Of a stretch of DNA of 60,384 nt, positions 24,615-30,205 are shown piece after piece. The notes beneath the pieces are model-generated. The model was given only the letters and a program-made list of their open reading frames with translations, was not told the DNA's origin and did no database searches. Numbering within the stretch: the first letter of the stretch is position 1; each line of letters begins with the position of its first letter. Position numbers and translations under genes: made by a program. The stretch lies in the NCBI GenBank assembly GCA_024398515.1, contig JAKSIZ010000008.1:1-60384 (forward strand), written 5' to 3'. Source of the DNA: Bacteroidaceae bacterium (lineage in GTDB: Bacteria; Bacteroidota; Bacteroidia; Bacteroidales; Bacteroidaceae).

Positions 24615-24716
24615 GAACGCTTGACTCGGAAAAACATTGCAGCAATGTTGGTCCGAACATTGCAGCAATGTTGACTCGAACATTGGAGCAATGTTTGAAC
24701 GACTTTAACGCTCAAC
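24615..24716 (+). repeat. Triple-palindrome intergenic element, AACATTGCWGCAATGTT type (copy 1)
   Basis: Seventeen-bp palindromes AACATTGCAGCAATGTT, the same again, and AACATTGGAGCAATGTT start at 24633, 24656 and 24679 (23-bp period), with 6-bp spacers GGTCCG and GACTCG. Borders are GAACGCTTGACTC (24615-24627) and GACTTTAACGCTCAAC (24701-24716). Confidence 0.85.
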
Positions 24717-24902
24717 CCAAGAAACGCAAACGTTCGTGTCGTTGAATTCAACCGAAAGACTACAACATTGGTTGCGGTTGGCTGAGCATACAGCAATACC
24801 GAATCGCATCGCGTAATAACGCTCCGGAGGAGCAATAAGCCATCAGCCCAGGGCCCTGGGCTAATAGGTATAAGCCTTTCAGGCTATAATTTAGCGGACA
24901 AT

Positions 24903-24944
24903 AAGCAAAAAACTTTGTTTTTTTCTTTGTATTGTCTTCGATTT
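24903..24944 (+). repeat. 42-bp direct repeat, copy 1
   Basis: Identical over 42 bases to 25078-25119 (contains AACTTTGTTTTTTTC and GTATTGTCTTCGATTT). This upstream copy lacks a following -7 box. Confidence 0.85.
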
Positions 24945-24971
24945 CTTGCAGTCGCTTTCGCTTTGTGCAAG
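24945..24971. repeat. Intergenic copy of the GH105 palindromic repeat
   Basis: CTTGCAGTCGC at one end and GCTTTGTGCAAG at the other; the complement is the same sequence as 22272-22302 apart from a 4-base shorter loop. It directly follows the first 42-bp repeat. Confidence 0.75.
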
Positions 24972-25077
24972 CGTCCAAAGGACGATAAGCACTAACGTTG
25001 GCTACGCCGTTATCGGCTTGCCGCTTTCACAAAGGGCTTGCCCGACTGAAAGAAATTAGGCGGCATCTCAACAATAA

Positions 25078-25119
25078 AAGCAAAAAACTTTGTTTTTTTC
25101 TTTGTATTGTCTTCGATTT
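25078..25119 (+). repeat. 42-bp direct repeat, copy 2 (carries the -33 box of ompH)
   Basis: Perfect copy of 24903-24944, 175 bp downstream of it. The TTTG at 25101-25104 within this copy is the -33 element of the ompH promoter. Confidence 0.85.
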
Positions 25120-25131
25120 GCACTAACTTTG
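25101..25131 (+). promoter_or_regulatory. Consensus promoter of ompH-murI
   Basis: TTTG (25101-25104), exactly 19 nt, TAACTTTG (25124-25131). The match to the Bacteroidetes consensus is perfect. It places transcription start near 25138 and shows that the ompH start is ATG 25152, not an earlier in-frame codon. Confidence 0.85.
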
Positions 25132-25151
25132 CCAAAAATTTAGATTTGGTT

Positions 25152-25655
25152 ATGAGAAAGGTTATTTTATCAACATTGTTTTTAGTTTGCAGCATGGGCA
25201 TCGCCCAAGCTCAACGCTCGTTCGGATATTTCAGTTACGACAACCTCCTGAAGGCTATGCCTGGCTATGAGGAAGCACAAGCATCGTTGGCAGAACTCAA
25301 AGAGAAGTACGACGCCGAGACAAAACGCGTCGAAGCCGACTTCAACAGTAAATACGAGGAGTTTCTCGAAGGACAGAAGGAGTTTCCATCCATCATCCTG
25401 CAAAAGCGACAGACTGAACTGCAGGAAATGATGGAGAAGAACGTCACCTTCAAGCGTGAGGCACGACGACTCTACAAGCAAGCCGAAGATGAAGCAATGG
25501 CTCCAATCAAGGCAAAGCTCGACGAGGCAATCGCTGCCATTGGCACTGCAAAGAAGTATGACTTCATATTGAACACCGACTCGAATGCTTGTCCGTGGGT
25601 AAACAAAAACAAGGGCGACGACATCACAAACGAGATACTGAAGAAAGTTAAATAG
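25152..25655 (+). CDS. ompH: OmpH/Skp family periplasmic chaperone
   Basis: The 167-aa protein has a signal peptide (1-20, ending AQAQ) and then a long charged coiled-coil region, the two-arm Skp architecture: start GYFSYDNLLKAMPGYEEA, end KKYDFILNTDSNACPWVN. It holds unfolded outer-membrane proteins in the periplasm. Start set by the promoter. murI follows after 4 nt. From memory, Bacteroidetes usually place ompH-like genes after bamA; here bamA is not in the window and a repeat-rich gap lies upstream. Confidence 0.92.
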   Translation: MRKVILSTLFLVCSMGIAQAQRSFGYFSYDNLLKAMPGYEEAQASLAELKEKYDAETKRVEADFNSKYEEFLEGQKEFPSIILQKRQTELQEMMEKNVTFKREARRLYKQAEDEAMAPIKAKLDEAIAAIGTAKKYDFILNTDSNACPWVNKNKGDDITNEILKKVK

Positions 25656-25659
25656 GGCA

Positions 25660-26478
25660 ATGGGTCCGATAGGCTTCTTTGATTCGGGTTACGGAGGGCT
25701 TACTGTCATGCAGAAATGCAGGGCAATGATGCCGGAGTATGACTATCTGTACCTCGGCGACAATGCCCGTGCACCATACGGATCACGCTCGTTCGAGATA
25801 GTATATCAGTTCACCCGTGAGGCAGTAAAGGCGTTGTTCGACATGGGTTGCAGCCTCGTCATCGTGGCTTGCAACACTGCTTCAGCCAAAGCCTTGCGCA
25901 CAATTCAGCAGAATGATCTGCCCAAGTGGGACCCGTCGAAACGTGTTCTCGGAGTAATCAGACCAACGGCTGAGGTGATAGGAACGCTCACCGAGACACG
26001 TCATATAGGCGTTGTTGCCACACCAGGAACCATACTTTCCAACTCATACAACCTCGAAATAGCCAAACTTTACCCTGACATAGTGGTAAACGGAGAGCCT
26101 TGTCCGCTGTGGGCACCTATCGTCGAGAGCAACGAATGCGATAGCGAAGGGGCAGAATACTTCGTGTGGAAGAACCTGAAAAGCCTCTTCGGCAGGGATC
26201 CAATGATTGATACCATCGTACTTGGATGCACACATTACCCTCTGCTGATAAAGCAAATAGAGAAGCATGTGCCCGAAGGAACGCGGATTGTACCGCAGGG
26301 AGAACTCGTTGCAACGAGCCTGAAAGACTATCTCATGCGTCATCCGGAGATAGACAACCGCTGCTCAAAGCACGCGACATGCCAGTATCTGACCACCGAA
26401 AGCCCCGAAAAGTTCCGCGAATGTGCAAGGATTTTCATTCATGAAGACGTCGAAGTAAAGAAGTATGAACTATCTTAA
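25660..26478 (+). CDS. murI: Glutamate racemase
   Basis: The 272-aa enzyme makes D-glutamate for peptidoglycan. It has GFFDSGYGGLTV at the N-terminus, the first catalytic Cys in VACNTASA (about 72) and the second in LGCTHYPLL (about 188). Cotranscribed with ompH (4-nt gap); the vanZ-like gene overlaps its end by 14 nt. Confidence 0.96.
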   Translation: MGPIGFFDSGYGGLTVMQKCRAMMPEYDYLYLGDNARAPYGSRSFEIVYQFTREAVKALFDMGCSLVIVACNTASAKALRTIQQNDLPKWDPSKRVLGVIRPTAEVIGTLTETRHIGVVATPGTILSNSYNLEIAKLYPDIVVNGEPCPLWAPIVESNECDSEGAEYFVWKNLKSLFGRDPMIDTIVLGCTHYPLLIKQIEKHVPEGTRIVPQGELVATSLKDYLMRHPEIDNRCSKHATCQYLTTESPEKFRECARIFIHEDVEVKKYELS

Positions 26479-26869
26479 ACACCTCATAAAGTGTTATCCC
26501 GTCAGTTCCATATACATACTTTTTATATGGATACTGTCGCTTTCGCCTTTCATTCCCGTTTCTGGATTGGAAGGAGTGCCGTTCATCGACAAGTGGACAC
26601 ACTTCGTGATGTATGGCGGAACGTGCCTCACAATATGGATTGAATACCTGCGCCGGCACACGAAACGCAATTGGAAACGCATAGCATTGCTTGCCGTCAT
26701 CGCACCAATACTGATGAGTGGACTGCTCGAACTGCTTCAGGAATACTGCACTGGCGGTCATCGAAGCGGAGAATGGCTCGACTTTGCAGCCAATAGCACA
26801 GGCGTTTTGCTTGCAGCAATCGTAGGAATCGTACTCGCAAAGTTCATCCACAGCAAGCAAAAAGCATAG
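26465..26869 (+). CDS. VanZ-like family membrane protein
   Basis: The 134-aa protein has four membrane segments and the VanZ-like pattern FIDKWTHFVMYGG and ELLQEYCTGGHRSGEWLDFAANSTGVLLA. VanZ relatives are small inner-membrane proteins of unclear role, some linked to glycopeptide tolerance; no resistance function should be inferred. The start overlaps the murI end. Confidence 0.88.
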   Translation: MNYLKHLIKCYPVSSIYILFIWILSLSPFIPVSGLEGVPFIDKWTHFVMYGGTCLTIWIEYLRRHTKRNWKRIALLAVIAPILMSGLLELLQEYCTGGHRSGEWLDFAANSTGVLLAAIVGIVLAKFIHSKQKA

Positions 26870-26907
26870 AAAAAAGCATATACAAACATTTACATTTAAT
26901 TAATATT

Positions 26908-27606
26908 ATGAAGGAAAAAGTTATTTCTTCGGCTATTATTGCCGCTGGTATTATCATTCTTGGCCTTTGCATAAAGGGCGGTATCGACAATTTCGTAAAT
27001 AAAGACCGACAGGTTACAGTGAAAGGACTTGCCGAAGTTGAAGTCATGGCAGACAAGGTGACGTGGCCTGTGCAGACAAAGATAATGGGCAATGACCTGC
27101 CAAGTCTATACGCTGAGGCATCGTCAAAGCAGCAAACCATAAAAAGTTTCTTCATGCACAACGGCTTAAAAGAGGATGAAATCATGTTGGGAGTATCAAC
27201 AGTCAACGACCTCGAAGCAAACGAATGGAGCGAAAACAAGAAGGGATACCGTTATATCGTAACATCGAACATGACCGTAACTTCAACCAATGTTGAGCTT
27301 GTGCGCAGTCTTATCAACAGGCAAAGCGAGATGCTGAAGCAAGGCATTGCGTTCAGCAACGACTACAACTCAATGCCTATCTACGAGTTCATAGCGTTCA
27401 AGGAGAAGAAGGCAGAGATGATGAAAGACGCGATAACCAATGCCCAGAAGACGGCAGAACAGTTTGCCGAGAACTCGCACAGCACGATAAACAAGATTGT
27501 GAAAGCCGACCAAGGGCAGTTCTCAATAGACAATTCAAGCGAGACGACGCCTTGGGTGAAGAAGATAAGAGTGGTAACGACGGTGACCTATTCGCTGAAA
27601 GACTAA
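26908..27606 (+). CDS. SIMPL domain (DUF541) protein
   Basis: The 232-aa protein has an N-terminal membrane anchor (about 4-22) followed by a SIMPL/DUF541 domain (DRQVTVKGLAEVEVMADKVTWPV, then the KAEMMKDAITNAQKTAEQFAE helix). Relatives are periplasmic or membrane-anchored proteins of poorly known role, some linked to stress. It lies between vanZ-like and priA, 4 nt before priA. Confidence 0.88.
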   Translation: MKEKVISSAIIAAGIIILGLCIKGGIDNFVNKDRQVTVKGLAEVEVMADKVTWPVQTKIMGNDLPSLYAEASSKQQTIKSFFMHNGLKEDEIMLGVSTVNDLEANEWSENKKGYRYIVTSNMTVTSTNVELVRSLINRQSEMLKQGIAFSNDYNSMPIYEFIAFKEKKAEMMKDAITNAQKTAEQFAENSHSTINKIVKADQGQFSIDNSSETTPWVKKIRVVTTVTYSLKD

Positions 27607-27610
27607 ACCG

Positions 27611-29962
27611 ATGTACGTCGATGTCATACTTCCTGTGCCTCTGAACAGCACGTTTACATACTTGCTGCCTGATGGTATGCCGCATGTAGAACGTGGCATG
27701 AGGGTTCTTGTTCCGTTCGGAAAGACCAAGACCTACATAGGAATTGTGGCTGGATGCAGAGCCTCCTCACTGCTCCCCAAAGGAGGAGGAGTGAATGGAA
27801 ATCTATCATCCCCCCTTGTGGAGACAGAGGGGGGCTCGTCTTTTACGATAAAACCAATCATCGAAGTGCTCGACAAGAAGCCTTCGGTCACTGAAAATCA
27901 ATTCAGGATTTGGCAGTGGATTTCCGAGTATTACATCGCTCCTATGGGTGATGTGTATAAGGCTGCAATGCCATCAAGGCTGAAAATTGAGGACAATTAT
28001 AAGCCGAAGACCGAGGTTTGTGTGCGACTTGCAACGAAACTTCTCGACGGAAAGACACAGCATCTGGCACTCGAAACCCTTGCTCGCGCCAAATCACAGC
28101 ATAAGGCTTTGAGCGTTTTAATTGAAGCCCCCTCCCTGCTCCCCCAAGGGGGAGTGAATAGTATCCTTTCATCCCCCCTTGGGGGGAACGAGGGGGGCTC
28201 TCTCACTCGCGATGAACTCATCAACCTTTCAGGCACAAATACGACTATCGTAAAGCAGTTGGCAGACAAGGGATTCATTGAAATTTATGAACGTGAGGTT
28301 GGCCGACTGAACACTCAGGCGCAGTATAACCCCGAAGCAATCAATCCCCTCAACGGACATCAGCAGAAGGCTTACGAAGAAATAAAGGAAAGTTTCGGTA
28401 AGCATAACGTCACACTGCTGCATGGCGTAACGTCGAGTGGCAAGACGGAGATATACATCCACCTGATAAAAGAGCAAATAGAACAAGGGCGACAGGTGTT
28501 GTATCTGCTGCCGGAAATAGCCCTGACGGTGCAGATAATGCAACGACTGCAACGAGTCTTCGGCAAGCGCTTGGGCATTTATCATTCGAAGTATTCCGAT
28601 GCAGAGCGTGTGGAAGTGTGGCAGAAGCAATTGTCGGACAAGCCTTTTGATGTCATTCTTGGTGTGCGTTCATCTGTATTCCTGCCATTCAACAACCTCG
28701 GATTGGTGATTATCGACGAAGAGCACGAGACTTCATACAAACAACAAGACCCATCGCCACGCTATCATGCACGCAGTGTAGCCATCATGTTGGCGCAGAT
28801 GTATGGAGCAAAAACGCTTCTCGGCACTGCAACTCCGTCAATGGAAAGCATGTATAACGCCAAGATGGGCAAGTTCGGAATGGTGACATTAAGTGTGCGC
28901 CACAAGAACATCAACCTGCCCGAGATATGTGTGGTCGATGTAAAAGACCTGCAAAGGCGCAAGATTATGCGTACTCCATTCTCGCCTCTGCTTACGGAAA
29001 GCATTCGCGAGGCACTTGCAAACGGAGAACAAGTGATACTTTTCCAAAACCGGCGAGGGTTCAATTCGATGATTGAATGCAAGGACTGCGGATGGGTGCC
29101 GAAATGTTCATCGTGCGACGTGAGCCTTACATACCACAAAAGTGCCGACATTATGAGTTGTCACTACTGTGGACACACGTACCGCATACCAGAGAAATGC
29201 CCTGTCTGTGGCAGCAAGCATCTTCGTGGCAAAGGAATTGGAACGGAGAAAATAGAAGAATATGTGCATGAGTTGTTTCCTGAAGCACGTGTTGCTCGAA
29301 TGGATTTAGACACAACCCGCTCAAGAACTGCATACGAAAGGATCATATCAGACTTCTCGTCGGGGCAAACAAATATGCTCATCGGCACACAAATGATAAG
29401 CAAAGGCTTGGACTTTGACCGTGTAAGCGTGGTGGGAATCATCGATGCCGACACCATGCTTAACTATCCTGACTTCCGTGCTTACGAGCAGGCATTCATG
29501 ATGATGACGCAGGTCAGCGGCCGTGCTGGCAGAAAGGAAAAGCAGGGGAAAGTGATATTGCAGACAAAAAATGCCGACCTTCAGCTGATACAACAGGTTG
29601 TCGGCAACGATTACAAGGCGTTCTTCGAGGCGACATTAAGCGAAAGGCAGCTGTTCCATTACCCGCCTTTCCACCATATTATATATATATATGTAAAGCA
29701 TCGTCAAGTTGATGCGGCAGAGAAGGCAAGTTATGAACTCGCGGAAAAGCTTCGTCGCTCACTCGGTGAACGTGTGCTCGGACCAGACAAACCTGCCGTC
29801 GCAAAGGTTCAGGCACTTCATATAAGGAAGATAATGCTGAAACTTGAGAACAGACTTTCGCTTGCCACAGTGCGGAAGGCAATACTTTCTGCCCAAGACG
29901 AACTGCTGCAATCAAACCATTATCCGAGCCTGCAGATATACTACGACGTTGATCCACTATAG
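27611..29962 (+). CDS. priA: Primosomal protein N' (replication restart helicase) with two repeat-derived insertions
   Basis: The 783-aa protein restarts stalled replication forks. Its 3'-end-binding N-terminal domain is followed by a DEAH-type helicase: Walker A GVTSSGKTE near 273-281 and Walker B IIDEEHE. A zinc domain follows with eight Cys (CKDCGWVPKCSSC and CHYC, CPVC), then GTQMISKGLDF and QVSGRAGR. Two segments have no counterpart that I recall in other PriA proteins: residues 51-76 (SSLLPKGGG to EGGSS) and about 172-197 (APSLLPQGGV to NEGGS). They resemble each other and are encoded by copies of the palindromic element also found at 13485-13560. Both lie in the N-terminal part, away from the helicase core, and both keep the frame. 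Confidence 0.96.
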   Translation: MYVDVILPVPLNSTFTYLLPDGMPHVERGMRVLVPFGKTKTYIGIVAGCRASSLLPKGGGVNGNLSSPLVETEGGSSFTIKPIIEVLDKKPSVTENQFRIWQWISEYYIAPMGDVYKAAMPSRLKIEDNYKPKTEVCVRLATKLLDGKTQHLALETLARAKSQHKALSVLIEAPSLLPQGGVNSILSSPLGGNEGGSLTRDELINLSGTNTTIVKQLADKGFIEIYEREVGRLNTQAQYNPEAINPLNGHQQKAYEEIKESFGKHNVTLLHGVTSSGKTEIYIHLIKEQIEQGRQVLYLLPEIALTVQIMQRLQRVFGKRLGIYHSKYSDAERVEVWQKQLSDKPFDVILGVRSSVFLPFNNLGLVIIDEEHETSYKQQDPSPRYHARSVAIMLAQMYGAKTLLGTATPSMESMYNAKMGKFGMVTLSVRHKNINLPEICVVDVKDLQRRKIMRTPFSPLLTESIREALANGEQVILFQNRRGFNSMIECKDCGWVPKCSSCDVSLTYHKSADIMSCHYCGHTYRIPEKCPVCGSKHLRGKGIGTEKIEEYVHELFPEARVARMDLDTTRSRTAYERIISDFSSGQTNMLIGTQMISKGLDFDRVSVVGIIDADTMLNYPDFRAYEQAFMMMTQVSGRAGRKEKQGKVILQTKNADLQLIQQVVGNDYKAFFEATLSERQLFHYPPFHHIIYIYVKHRQVDAAEKASYELAEKLRRSLGERVLGPDKPAVAKVQALHIRKIMLKLENRLSLATVRKAILSAQDELLQSNHYPSLQIYYDVDPL
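27759..27837 (+). repeat. In-frame palindromic element in priA, copy 1
   Basis: The 79-bp segment runs from GAGCCTCC to GGGGGGCTC with inner palindromes around CCCCAAAGGAGG and CCCCCCTTGTGGAG. It encodes residues 51-76 of PriA. Sequence and layout match 13485-13560 and 28126-28199, with more divergence than copy 2, suggesting it is older. Confidence 0.85.
28126..28199 (+). repeat. In-frame palindromic element in priA, copy 2
   Basis: The 74-bp segment has ends AGCCCCCT and AGGGGGGCT and inner palindromes CTCCCCCAAGGGGGAG and CCCCCCTTGGGGGG. The stretch CTCCCCCAAGGGGGAGTGA is identical to the intergenic copy at 13500. It encodes about residues 172-197. Confidence 0.87.
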
Positions 29963-29969
29963 AAAACAA

Positions 29970-30010
29970 TTCGGGATGGCTTCACTTGAAACCATCCCGA
30001 ACTTCTTTTT
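29970..30010. terminator. Bidirectional terminator between priA and the small GW gene
   Basis: TTCGGGATGG (29970-29979) pairs with CCATCCCGAA (29992-30001). A T-rich run follows on the plus strand (30003-30010) and a shorter one on the minus strand. It serves both convergent units. Confidence 0.88.
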
Positions 30011-30034
30011 ATGCTTTTGGTTCACGGCATATTA

Positions 30035-30190
30035 TTACCATCCCCAACGGCCATCCATTTCTAAAATTTCAAACTTAGATGCACCTTCAAGGTTATCTTC
30101 TGGTTTATTGTCAATTGAAGCATCAATCATTTGCAGGCACTCAACTGAAAGCATTATTTCCTTTGCCTGTGGCTGAACATATTTCTTCAT
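30035..30190 (-). CDS. Small protein of the 'GW-tail' type (51 aa), downstream of a secreted protein
   Basis: A 51-codon ORF begins at ATG 30190, 15 nt after the stop of the 947-aa secreted protein gene, with AGGAGA 8 nt before the ATG. It starts MKKYVQPQAK, has a hydrophobic stretch around IMLSVECLQMI followed by DAS, then an acidic region and ends RWGW. No signal peptide is evident. Size, N-terminal pattern, Gly-Trp end, 15-nt gap and terminator all parallel the 54-aa gene at 195-359. A peptide precursor cleaved near the Ala-Ser is possible; no modifying enzyme is nearby. Function unknown. Confidence 0.8.
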   Translation of the reverse strand: MKKYVQPQAKEIMLSVECLQMIDASIDNKPEDNLEGASKFEILEMDGRWGW

Positions 30191-30205
30191 AACTTGTTTC
30201 TCCTA

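Larger units (their letters stand above)
24518..25100. other. Repeat-rich intergenic region upstream of ompH
   Basis: About 600 bp without a credible gene. In order it holds the triple-palindrome element (24615-24716), an 18-bp perfect palindrome AGCCCAGGGCCCTGGGCT (24845-24862), the first copy of a 42-bp direct repeat (24903-24944), the GH105-type palindrome (24945-24971) and its second part (25013-25034), and the second 42-bp copy (25078-25119). Confidence 0.8.

Noticed and set aside
24760-25201. Two short minus-strand frames sharing the peptide IEDNTKKKTKFFA
   Set aside because: The shared peptide is only the translation of the 42-bp direct repeat; both frames lie in repeat DNA upstream of ompH.
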